A stretch of 64,000 bases of DNA from NCBI GenBank assembly GCA_032629725.1, contig JAFEVB010000007.1:1054001-1118000 (forward strand), read 5' to 3'. This stretch comes from Gremmenia infestans (taxonomy: Eukaryota > Ascomycota > Leotiomycetes > Helotiales > Hamatocanthoscyphaceae). Every line of letters starts with the position of its first letter. The stretch's first letter is position 1. The position numbers and the translations under genes are program-made. This document shows positions 21,488 to 33,422 of this stretch, one piece after another. The notes beneath the pieces were generated by a model. The model was given only the letters and a program-made list of their open reading frames with translations, was not told the DNA's origin and did not search any database.

Positions 21488-24400
21488 ATGCGTCGGCGGA
21501 GATGGTGACAGTAGCTAGAGAAGGGGAAGACGCGGAGGATTTATATACTCCACTCGGCGTAGGTAGTTCAGGTCGAAAGGAAAGTTTGGACGCGGAGCCC
21601 TTCCTAGTACTTCCGGCAAACTCAGTAGTGGGGCATGGTCTGGGCTTGGTACAGGTCTCTGCCAGCTGCCCTGTCGGAATTCTCATTTAGATCCCTCCCC
21701 TCCCTTCGAAAAGATGTGGGTTTCTAACTTTCTATGGCTTGCTGGCTCGCTTGGCCTTGGCCCCCCCTTTAATCTCCTTGCCTGCCTTACTTGATCTTCC
21801 TTGGGTGAGTCTTCTCCACAACTTTCAGGAAATAGGTTGCCTTGTCTGGCCTGGTCATCCCTCCCTGGTTTGGTTTGGTATACATCATACATGCCATGTA
21901 TACCTTAAAATTAAGTATACCCGAGGTGTAGGAAGTTCCTTACATCAAGGATCGCCCTTAGTTCTTCGCCGGTGCCGCAACCAGGGCCCCATGTATATCG
22001 GTACCATTGCCATGCCATGTATGCCCGTCATCCAGGGGAATGCCTCCCGGAGAATGAGAGACGAAGACGAAGCACCACATTACTATTCATGCCGACTGTA
22101 GTTTACTGCACTTCAAAAAAGGTTAATTAATAACCGCACCACGCCAGATTCTTTAATCGCAGTTGCCGCCAATAATCCAGACGTTGAAAACGCTTTCATA
22201 TCATTTCATATCATTTTAAACTCGTCCCATCAGCTCAATGCCATCTGGCACCACTGCCATTCGGCCACAAAGCAATTATATATAAGGTATATATTATAGT
22301 TCTTGTCCGCAGATCACCTTCAGCCTACGGCTGCACCGCATCGATAGGTGCAGGCAATGACTTGCCTCATCTATGCGGCTTGCCCTTCCAGGCCACGATT
22401 GCACCTGTGGCTTTTCTTCCGGTATGATCATAATCGGCTTCCCGCCGGGAGGCGTTACCAAGTGCAGTCAATGGCGGCCTAGACATGCGCACTCGAGACA
22501 GGCTTCAGTAACATTACCAGAATGCGCATTTAGAAGATTTCGCCTCACTCAATCAAATACCCTCGACTTGTTGCTGCAGCGAGATTTGCCACATTGTACC
22601 TTATATTTATATTATAAATATAGGCGTAATGCGGACTATATAGCATGGTATGATATTAGACTACTGGAAGGCCAGACTTTATAGACTGGCTACTAGGTTG
22701 GCTGTCCCCAATCTATCTTTGCGCCTGCCGGAAAAGCCAATCAAAAATAAGAAGTAAGAAGCAAGAAGTGGAGTAGGCTCTATTTGATAATTGTAGCACA
22801 TTACTATAAAGTACAGTATAGTAGTAGACCTTTTAAAACACGCCAATCAGCTTAGCTTACTGCATCATGTAGCGGGAGTCTCTGCTCTATCCTGCTTGTT
22901 ATTATCCTTTTCTCCTCCAGGAACGCTACAGCGAACTACCGGATCTCGAAGTTGGCTGCACCAGTCGGGAGAAAGAAGCTTGGGCATCAATGCGAGAAAC
23001 AAGCCGCGGAAATTTTCTTTCCTCCTTTCGGCATATGGCGCTTTACGCGCATCACTACTTTACCTATGTTTTTAAGCCCGCGCACGTGAGGCCACATACA
23101 AGAGCAATTGTACACATTTTCCCCCACCCCACCTACCAGGAAAATCAAGAGAAAACAAGACAACGCGGATTGGAGGCAAAGTTCAAGGAGCGGGCTGCCC
23201 GAAGGAAGACCTGCCGTATTTGACTACTGCTTAGAGTGCTTATAAACATCCCACGTTGTACCCCACGCACATGCCTCTCTCTGTCTGTCAAAGCTGCCTG
23301 ACCTCTTCCGTGGGGAGTTGCGAATCGTCCATTCGCGGTTTTATATCAAGAGACTAACGTATATATCGGTGAAACCCCGAATGCCAGCTACACATCATCT
23401 GCCTGTCTTCTTGCTTGTTCCCCTGCTTTCGTAACGCTACTCCAGATTCAACGAGTCCGAGTTGCATCATGACTGCGTCAGCAATTTCTTACATGTGGTT
23501 ACATGTGGTGGGAGCATTTCTGCCTCACTAAGCCATCAGTATCCGAGGAAGTTTCCATATCTTTCTTGCTGCTGAAAGACTTCGGTTGGCATAGTACGCT
23601 CGAGACTAGAAGCGCTCCTGTCGCATACGTATACTCTATACAGGGGAGTTTACCATGGCAGTCTGGTTGAAGGCTCAGCCGCGGTGGTAACAAATTCGGC
23701 GTTTAACGGGTTTTCATTGGAGCGTGTGCTACAGAGTTAGGTGTCATACGTCGGTGTTGCAGTTTCATGTCCCAAAATACCCCGCCAATCTCGTCTCGAC
23801 AAGACTCTTAGTTAGGCCGTGGTGGCCATGAGGCTCAAGTGCTCCCTCTAAAATGACGGCGTGGGGTACATCAATTGCGACACACGTGACCCACCTTGAT
23901 TTATAACCTTTGCTTTCTACGTGCATATTGCTATTTCTATCTTGTCTCGAGTTGTCCAGATTATGGTGATCAGGTGTAGATATGAGTCTATGATTCTTCT
24001 TAAGGTGGTCGGTGTCACAGGGACATTGACTTGACATCATCTTACTGTACCCAAGGACAGATATGACTGGTATAGTATTTGAAATAAGGATCGCAATGAC
24101 CTGGAAGCAACCATTATCAAGTCCAGACTGTCAATTTGTCCTAATAATTCGTCAATGAAATCCGGCGAGCCTGCCTGGGGATCTCGAAATGTGGCATTGT
24201 TTCGAGACAAATAAGCTTTCCCCAGTGCCCCCACCAGTCTTATCTCACATCTCATGGTTCGATCAGATTTGGGCATTGCTTGAGCTTAATGGGATGCTTC
24301 CGGAAATCCCGGTAAGAATAACACGCAAACTATATTATACTTGATTTATATGATTATGCTACCACTATGCGTCGGGACCGCCACTGCGAACCACACTCTT

Positions 24401-25506
24401 AGACTTAATTGAGGAGCGGTACGTACACGTCAAATACTTGCAACTACTACTCTAGATCCCAGCAAACCGACGCTAGCCAACGTTGAATAAAGTCTTGGCA
24501 CCTTAGCTGGTGATCTCTATACGTTGCTCTACAGTAGGAAATATTCAAAGCATTCGTTTCATCGAGCTCTTTCCCTCAGGCATTGACTACCGCGCAAGGT
24601 TCATATCACCCAACCGAAGGACAGACTGTCATATTGCACAGGCCGCGAGCCGGCCAACAAGATCTGTGTGAATTTACAGGGGCCGTGTTTGCGGTGATAT
24701 TGCGTCCCCGAGCGGCGTCGCCTGAAGCTCTCCTAGAGTCCTGGTCAATAAATATATCATGATTCTACAGCAATGTCACATGCCTGTTAGGGCTTCGGCG
24801 CTTTCCTTCCGCCTGACAGTACCGGTCTCCTGTTGTCCGCTTCCTTCCTTTACATACCATTCTTTCGGCGCAGACCTAAAGTTTTGATCGACGATGTCAA
24901 ACGTCGGAAGTCGATCCGGGGCATCATATCTGACAGATCTACGTATTGTTAAGCGCTGGACTTCTACTTTGGGAGACCATCTGACAGTAACATCGACAAC
25001 TGTGCCTTTCAGATGCTTCTATGACATCTATCTTAGATCGGATATGGATATCCGTGGTCTTAGTCATAGAGCAAATTCATTTTCACCAGCTATTCCAACT
25101 CAAATCCACCCCAGTATTCAAGCGAATCTCAAGCTCTCAATTTCTAGTTGAGATCTGCTTTTCACAGTTTTGTCATGGAAGTCTTCTTTTCTATTCGATT
25201 TTTCTACTTCAAGTGTAGAAAATCAACCGTCAGACGCGACTCGGATCTCGTTTCTTCCTGTCTGACTTGATTGGGACGTCGAGATAACCACCCTTCGAGA
25301 AAACTATACTTCATCAAATCTACCGCAATTCAATCCGATTACCTATACACAAAGATCCTTAACAATAATGTTGTTTCTCGAAGGTTCACTCCACAGCCAT
25401 CACGATGATTCCGGTAAAACGTCGCTTTGCTTTCCACAGCCCCTTGAATCACAAATTACAGATTACACGCTTTACTACACTATGAACTTGCTAGAAAGAC
25501 TACACG
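21488..25506. other. Gene-poor stretch, left part
   Basis: Only short frames are present and none resembles a known family. The first few hundred bases are the FKBP promoter. Near 22.2 kb there are short repeats of TTTCATATCA. No tRNA, rRNA or transposon hallmark was recognised. Confidence 0.4.
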
Positions 25507-26052
25507 TTGCTCTCAAGAAGACACAGGTTCTTACCATTAGGTGGTGCCTCGTCGGGTATAAAAAAGCCGAATATTCTCGAAAGCCCTACCTACCTTGTGC
25601 AAATCAATGAAATCAACTATCTATTAGCAAATCCATCAAGAACAATACAACAGTTCTCAGCCTCTGTCTACACTTTTCTCACTTTTATGATCCTCCCGGC
25701 GATTAGCAACGTAGAGACACTCCAATTCATTTTCCTCGACGATACAAATGTAGCAGAAGCTCGATTGTTCACACACAAGTTTCTTTCTGCGCTCTGCTCG
25801 GACCTGACGCAAATGTTACATGCAACTTACCCACGCAATACGCTATCAATACGTCGGTCATTGCACATGTTTCATGGTTCAGTTGCTTCAGTATATGCCG
25901 AGACGCAAATTCTGATTCATAATTTGGTATCAAGCATTTGTAGCAGGGACAAATCATTTTTGGCATATCAAGTGGAACGCATCCACCTCCCCAGAGCTAA
26001 AAGGCCAAAACACAGAAATCTCCAACTCATAAATTTCCCGCCTGCAAATTAA
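25507..26052 (+). CDS. Unrecognised 181-codon open frame, doubtful gene
   Basis: A single uninterrupted ATG-to-stop frame in the middle of the 12-kb gene desert. It is rich in Ser, Leu and Ile, with a hydrophobic stretch around residues 53-72 (FSASVYTFLTFMILPAISNV). I recognise no domain. It could be a small lineage-specific protein or chance. Confidence 0.2.
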   Translation: MLSRRHRFLPLGGASSGIKKPNILESPTYLVQINEINYLLANPSRTIQQFSASVYTFLTFMILPAISNVETLQFIFLDDTNVAEARLFTHKFLSALCSDLTQMLHATYPRNTLSIRRSLHMFHGSVASVYAETQILIHNLVSSICSRDKSFLAYQVERIHLPRAKRPKHRNLQLINFPPAN

Positions 26053-29000
26053 CAGAAGCTCGTTCACCAAATATCTACATGCATGTATCAGTCCCGGAGA
26101 TACGTTTAACTCCAGCAGGAAAACACAATCTCTCTGAGCTGCAATCTAAAACCGCATCCTGCTCGATCCTTCCTAGGCCTGGCAGATGTTAGTCTTCTGT
26201 ATAAAGCTTCCCGGCCAATTCAGCACCCGATTTTCCCCTTTCGATAATGTCCCGTCTAAAGTGATTTTGTTTTTCACGCCATGGCGAACCCCTAAACCAA
26301 GGAACGACATTATTATACGTGTCGACATGTGTATTACTTCCGTAACCTAACTGCAACCCCTTGAAAAAGGAACCACCACACAGCAGTGCTTCACGGCTAT
26401 CCAAATAATGAATTCGTCTGAAAGTTAAACCCAGGTACGCGTATGTATACTATAGGACGAGGAGAAAGGAGTAGGAGTAGGATGAACAAAAGCTATGCCG
26501 TTCATTTCTAGGCGAGATAATATATAACTAACGAAAACAGACGGCTATTGGGAATAAGAGGCTGTGATGTATGGCTTTTGTAAAGATACAAAAGCCGTAA
26601 TTCTGTTCTAAGATCTGAATTGGCCGAGGTCTAGATAGTAATATAATTGGATTGAAACATTTGCGCTACCCCAAATACATGCCCCTTGCAGTCGAAGAGG
26701 ACATTGGAACCTTGATATCCATGCATTGTTCAAATGAGCCCCTCCCTCAACATATTTTTCGGGGGCCGGGGTGGTATGGGCGAGATGATCTTTCTATACG
26801 GTCACTAAAGCTCATTCATATCTAGGCTCAGAAATATATTGCCGCAAAAAGTTTCGATATCCACATTCGTAAGGATAAAACAAGACCTACAGCCCGATGT
26901 CCATTAACGATACAACATGACACTACAGGCTTTATAACTTGCGAAACGTACTTGGGAAGCCCATCACGAGACATAATAGAGAAACAAGCCGAGGAGGCAA
27001 AAGACTTGATCCCGAAGCAGCGGTAATGATTAACTACAGTATACAGATATAGAGATTGCGGAGACCATATCATAAGTCTAGATTCCGCAAGATACAGATG
27101 TCCAAAGAAACCCAGAACATTGGATCAGACAGCCGCCGCAATCAAGAGGGAGGGGAACTAACCTCAAATCCACTTCTGAGATTGGCTTAGGCTTGGAAAT
27201 GTAGGGAAGAGCTTGAAAGTTCATGCCACTTGCCGTCCAAATAATGCCAAGAAGAGTAATTTGAGACGTTGTATATACCTACGCACATCGTGGAAACGGC
27301 GTGCTGTGGATGAGATGAATGACGCTAAGCTTTTGAGATCGAGGTTAAGAGGTTGTGATGAGAAAATGAGCGTTTTAGGTCTGTGAGTGAATAATTTAGA
27401 GAGGAAGATGGGCATATTAGAGACATGTAAATTTACTCACACAGCGGCTGGAGAGAAGGGAACGGAACTCGACTTGTGAGCCACACGCGAAGAATTTGCC
27501 TACGAGGACGCTTACTATGCGGTTGAGCTTGAATGATTTCTGATACGGTTAGTTTGGGCAAATCTTTAAGTATGGAGAAAGGACGGGGGGTTTTGATGTG
27601 TTATTAGGGATTGGATGGGACGTGGATATGGATAAGAAGGTGAAAGTTGAAAGGTTAAGAGGAAATGTTGACATAATCGCCAGTCCAGTTCCCTTCCTAT
27701 ACGCGCTTTGTGGATTCTGAAGCAAGATACTGTAGCAGAGCACTATATACCAAGGAGTTTATGCATAGAAAAAAAAATCCAAGACTCTTGAGCAAGATTT
27801 AAGATTCAGCGGCATCGAGGCTTGGAAATGGTATATCTGCGGAATTTTTTTCGGCTTTGAAAGAAGACGGTCAATGAGACGAGGCGATGTGCTTCTGATA
27901 TTTGCACTGCGCTATATATGAAGGCTAAATGGCTTTGGGGGGATCAAAGGACTATAGAGGGGAGGATGAGGAGATGGGAAGTATAAAGAAATGATGTATT
28001 GTGTTGAAAGGATCCATGGGTAAGAGGTATTGTGAAGGGACCGTACAGGGCGTTATATCGCGTCACATCACATCCAGGAGAGCGCATCCTAGTCAAGATC
28101 TCTCTGCCTGGCATCCTGTCCTCTGTACAGCTCACGAATTGCTAGATCCCACGTGGTGCTTGGTATATAAGTCTTCATTAGAAATACAGCGGATCCTATA
28201 GAGTAGCTTCCAGAATAGAGTGAACAATCAAGCGTCTATCCCTAAGAAGAAAAAGAAAAAGGTCTAATAGACGAAAGTCGCGAGTATAAGTGAAAAGTAC
28301 CGTAAACTTGAGAGTAAATAATGCACTGGTAACAGTTTTGTTATTGTTGGAAAATCTCCCTCGAATCTTTGAAACAAATGAGCTGTAAGTGGGACAATGA
28401 TCAAGAGAAAGTAGACTGGTGGCTTAGTTTCCCTCGCACAAGAATGACTGCAACGTGAAATCTTTGAAGTTAAAGTGCTGTGGTAATTTAATAGGTCTGA
28501 GCAGCTTTCGAGATTGCCCTTGAGAGAGGAACCACTTGTTCGGAATTCTACATCCTCTTAGGATGTGTCCATCATCAAAAGACTTCGGGAGAAGTATACT
28601 TCAATGCCATGCGGTACGACATCTTCAAGCACACGCTATATATTTATGTGAAATTGACTCAGCCCACTGGCTTTGGGCGCACGATCGTTCAAGAGAATGC
28701 AATGTCTTAGGGTAGCCCGACAGCCTGGTAAGACTGAGGGTATACAAGCAATGCTGAATCACGGGAGTAAACTAGTGAACATGAGATAAAATTCCAATCC
28801 TCAGCCTGACGACTAAAGTTGCGATGAACAGCATATACGACGTAGACATCCATATAGATAGCTTGAAACGAAATGGGTTGATCGAAGATGGGAAACGGCT
28901 CTGAAGATCTGTTCGCGTGGTATGGTGTGGTGTTCCCGGGATCCGATTCCCGAATCCTTCACGACGGTGGTGGTAGGTTCCGCTGCAGTTTGTTCTTGCT

Positions 29001-32000
29001 ACGGTACTTAAAGAGGTGTCGCACGCGTAATGAAATAATCTTGTGTGCGAGTCTCCTTCCCTTCTTTTCCGTGGGATTCTCACGTTCAAATTTTACTCCC
29101 GACAGAGGATGAGGAATGGAGATGTCCTTTGAAGAGATCTGGACCGTACAGAAGAGTCTAACTCTCTGATTCATGAAGCGGTGGTAACACAAAAGTGTAC
29201 TCATCTGCAACGTTGGCGAATTGTGTGTACTACCAACATCTGCCCTGCCTCACTGAAGACTCAAGGCCTAGACCAGACAATGTGAATCAATATATGAAAA
29301 CACACATCTCACGCAATAACAAACAGTAAGATCAACCCTCCCTCCATCATGCCCTGGCCGGTAAATGTAACCCCGCATGTCAGCGGCTCCTTCCCTCACA
29401 CTAAAGTGACTCTGCGGCACAACCACGAGGTGATTTGCATCTCGGTGCTGCAATGCAAGAACAAACCCATTGATCTACCGCAGGCAGAACACAAATCTTC
29501 AACGCAACGCAGAAGACAAAAAAAAACGCGAAGTGCATATGATAGATATCTAGCCCGCGTTCTCGACTTCGAGTATTGGAGTGGGGGCTGCGGGTCGTGA
29601 TACAGTGCTGTACTGTGACAATGCAATGGAAGGATCGGATGGAGTGGAGTGGCTCATCAGCAACGAAAATATAACCCACGTGCTGAATGACTTTAAATCC
29701 GCGTTGTTGTGTGATTTTTCTGTCGAGTTCAAAATAGCGCGGAAGCATGCTCTTCCATGTACCGGCCGTCCAAAATATATCCTCCTCCCTTCTCCCTTCT
29801 CCCTTCTCCCTTCTCCCTTCTCCCTTCTCCCTTCTCCCTTCTCCCTTCTCCCTTGTCCCTCGCGCCGTACGAAGATAATCATTCCCAACTGCACTGCACG
29901 ACGATGACAATTTATCGCTTTCTATCTTTCTATCTTTACACTTGGTGTGGGTGACACTCAGCTATAAATGGACCTGTATGTGTAATGTTGGGTGGCAGAG
30001 TCGAAGCGATGTGAGTGGATGAGAGCCAGATCCAGTGACTGAATTCCCAACTGCGAATTGCAACAAAAGCGAGAAAGAGGAAGGAGCTGTGATGTGTCTT
30101 GCATATTTATTACAGTATATATGTACAGTACGGAGAGGCTTTTTATGCATAGCATTGTTTGTGCAACGCCGTGTCCACTTGCAGAGTTTTTGTGTAACTG
30201 GACACGTGCTATGGTCATGTGATACTTGCGAGCCCCTTTAGCTAGCAGAAGATGAGGAGGGGAAGAGAAGGGCCTTTGGAATGATGTCCAATTTACGGAT
30301 GCAATGCAACTGGTGATGGCCTCATTAAAATTGTTTCTATGATTTGTTTCCAGGGCTGCAGATTGGCTTTTCAGCTGGAATGCTGTCCCTTTCATCTTGG
30401 CACACAGTCATCTCCACAAGCTGGCACTTGAATTTGGGCTTTCCATCTACCGGCCTTAGGTTCAAGGCTAAATAAAGCAATATTATATGAAACACACATG
30501 GCGTTCTACTTCGTAGAAGGAAAAAAAACCCAGATAGTGGTGAAACGGGAACGGCTTAGGGCCAAGGTCCGAAAACACTGACGTGGGAAATGCCCGGGAT
30601 CATGCTGGTGATGGCTGGCTCGGGGGGGGGGTTTGAAAACGCTGTGGTTAGGGAGTTGATATAAGGGGGAGGTTTAGGAAAAGGGGCACCAAGTAACGAG
30701 GGGGAAGGGACGAAGCATGCTCGCATGACAGAGTAGTAAGCACCATCAGATCGGTGTCGGCAGTTTTTGTTCAAGTGTTGGACGGGAAGTGGATTTTTGT
30801 ACGTATGCTTCCCTGCGAAGCTCTTCGTATTCCGAAAGAGCAGCACACCGAACTCTTAAAATCCCGAAGACACGCGCTGCGGTCCCGGCATATTGGAATG
30901 CTCTCGAAACCCAACCGCGATCAATTGAATCTTAAAATTTTAGAAAATTTAAGCATCTTCTTTTTTTTACATACGGTGTAGACTTGGAGAATCCTCAGAT
31001 ACCAGGCCTAGGGAGCATTATTATTGGGGGCGCAAGGTTGCAAAGCCTGTTAAAAGGAGAAAACCCCGTCAGCGATCAACGAGTTTGAAGCATGAGGCTC
31101 TCGGATGCTCGTATCCCAAATGGTGTGAAATGGCGGGTGGTGTCTTTGTCGTCGATAAATACGGGTCTACGCTCTACGAAGGTGCCGTAGTTCGTGCTTC
31201 TTCGTGATGGTAAATTTATCAAGCTTGTGTATTGGCGAAACGTCGATTTCGATCGTATCACGAGTTGTGATAGATAGGAAAGCGTATTATGGGTTTATTA
31301 TCCAGAGGAGAAAAAACTTCAGATGACTTGCACAGATCTGTACCGTACATCTGTACACTGCGAGCGTTTATGACTATCATTTGTGGCTGGTGACCACTCA
31401 ATAAAGCCATTTATTTCAGGCTCATCCCGGGCATATACGTGCATAAGGGTAGCCCACCTTCTTGCGCGTCGTTGCAGCCACGACCATGTCAGCTCTAAAT
31501 CTTGGTTTCGGAGCTCCAACACAGCAAGAAAGAAGCTGTACAAAGGTCTGACCCGTCTCGTTCGTCTCGATCATCTCGGGCTCCTCGACTCGGGAAGGGG
31601 TTTGTAGGTGAAGTCCGGATCAAACAAAGACTCAAAGAGGCGACAGAGGCGAGAGTGAGAGAGAAAGTTTTGGAAGTTTTTGTTTGTGACTGGCCTAGGG
31701 TCCTCGCCCCTGACAATATGTGGAGCAACCACGCGTGTCTGTGCTCATTAGTGGTTAACTAAGTAGGAGTACGGAGATGAAAGGCCTCTTCAGGCTAAGA
31801 ACGGACACACTCTAAAACGTGTCGGCTTATAGAGGGATGAGCTGATTCGGTGGTTAAGGGGACGACGTAGCATCGCTCAAGGGGAAGAGCAAGGGACAGC
31901 CCGATACCCTTACTAGACCCTCAATGCGGCATTGCTACTGTCCCGCATCGTCTCCACTCGGATCACCAACATGTCAGGCACTGAGATGGATGGGCAGAAA

Positions 32001-32509
32001 GAGGCGAGGCCATTTTTATTTAGCCGCTTACTACTGTATCGCACTGGAGAGAGAACGAGAACTTCACGCCAGCCAGGCGAGGGAGTTGGAAGAACAAAGA
32101 GGGAATCTTCTTGTAAATCATCGCGGGGACCTGGCGCGAGTTAAGGAAGGCCGGTCGACGGGTTTCCCGAGGCCTTCCCTTTGTATGGGGATGTAAATTT
32201 ATCTCGAATTATTTCCGTACTCCGTCCAGTACTTGTCGTGCTCTTTATCTCGCCCTGCGGCGGTGCGCACGCACTGTACACACCGTGGGCAAGGGAAGAA
32301 AGAATGCGCCATCGATACAAGGCAACACGGCCCTCTGAGACTTTCCCTAAAACCTAGAACTGCAAACTCGTGCTTTCCTCTTGTATTATACAGTACGACC
32401 TCCAACAAGAGGGAGTTTTCCATTTCGAATTGTCAAGCATAACTGCATGCATGCTTGAGCCTCGTTGGAAATTACCTTACGACGGAGTATTATTATATAT
32501 ATACTTTTC
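26053..32509. other. Gene-poor stretch, right part
   Basis: No convincing coding frame was found on either strand. It contains a 7-bp minisatellite near 29.8 kb, which creates artificial repeat-peptide frames, and scattered TACGGAG-type motifs. The right end leads into the promoter of the mucin gene. Confidence 0.45.
29784..29860. repeat. 7-bp minisatellite (TCTCCCT)n
   Basis: Nine exact copies of TCTCCCT lie head to tail at 29791-29853, with one diverged copy on each side (CCTCCCT before, TGTCCCT after). Because 7 is not a multiple of 3, all three frames stay open and yield artificial Arg/Glu/Gly or Ser/Leu/Pro repeats. Confidence 0.95.
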
Positions 32510-32830
32510 AATACTGCTGTTCTCCGTATGCACGCGCCAATACTCACGCTTGCCTTCTTTGCGCTCACTCTCCCCCCTCCCCTGTCGCTCTCACCCACCT
32601 AGCACCAACAACACCTGCCGTCCAAGGCACGCACGACTGCAACTGCAACTAAACTGCGCTGCCCTGCCCAGCAAATCTCCCCCACCACCCAGGCCAGGCT
32701 TAAACTAAGGTAACGCCTTACTCTCTCGTCTTGCTTCGCTTCTATCCACTCCCTCCTACTACTCACCTCCTCACCTCTTTCTCATCCTCTCCTCGTCACC
32801 CCAACTCACCTCTTCACTCCCAGTGATCTC
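32510..32830 (+). promoter_or_regulatory. Pyrimidine-rich leader tract upstream of the mucin gene
   Basis: About 320 bp are strongly enriched in C and T on the plus strand, typical of fungal core promoters and leaders of highly transcribed genes. A donor-like AAG|GTAACG at 32710 and a CCCAG at 32823 could define a leader intron. The mucin ATG is 600 bp further on, which implies a long 5' leader. Confidence 0.4.
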
Positions 32831-33422
32831 GCCCTCGAAAAACGTGCAGCTTGCTCGCACGCTTTCCACGAGACGGGCAACTATACGCATTTGGGAGCGC
32901 CTCGGGAGGCCTCTGGATAATGGTGGCTGGTTCATGATCAAAAACCGCGAGCACTTTTAAGAAACGACCCCAGATCCCTTTCGACGATTTCTCGTCACCA
33001 CACTCATTTGAGACCCGCGATTTCGAATTACGACCGATACTTAATCTGATAAAGTGAGTCAACCTCATTTGTTTGACGGCGACGGGAGGAAACTGGATTC
33101 GAATTGTTTCACCGCAAAAGCTCGTTGCGCGCCTGTTCGATCGGTGGAGGAGATCATTGTGGATCTTTCATGCGAACAGGAATTCACGATTCATTAGACG
33201 TATACTGACTGGAATCATCGATAGACACACTCGTTGACATCTTTGTCAAGTACACTCGTTCATCAATCTGCCCTGACAGTCAGTCTCTCACCGACGTGCC
33301 AGCAATCGACATTGCGGTCGCTGACTCCCAAATTAGATCTCAAAACACAGCAACTCAATTTCATTTCACCTCACTTTCTCGTCCAGAACATCATCGCATA
33401 GGAAACATACACGATCGCCAAT

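Noticed and set aside
29401..29910. Repeat-rich frames on both strands around 29.8 kb (REKGEG-type and SPFSLL-type peptides)
   Set aside because: They are produced by the 7-bp minisatellite, which keeps all three frames open; no real protein features flank it.
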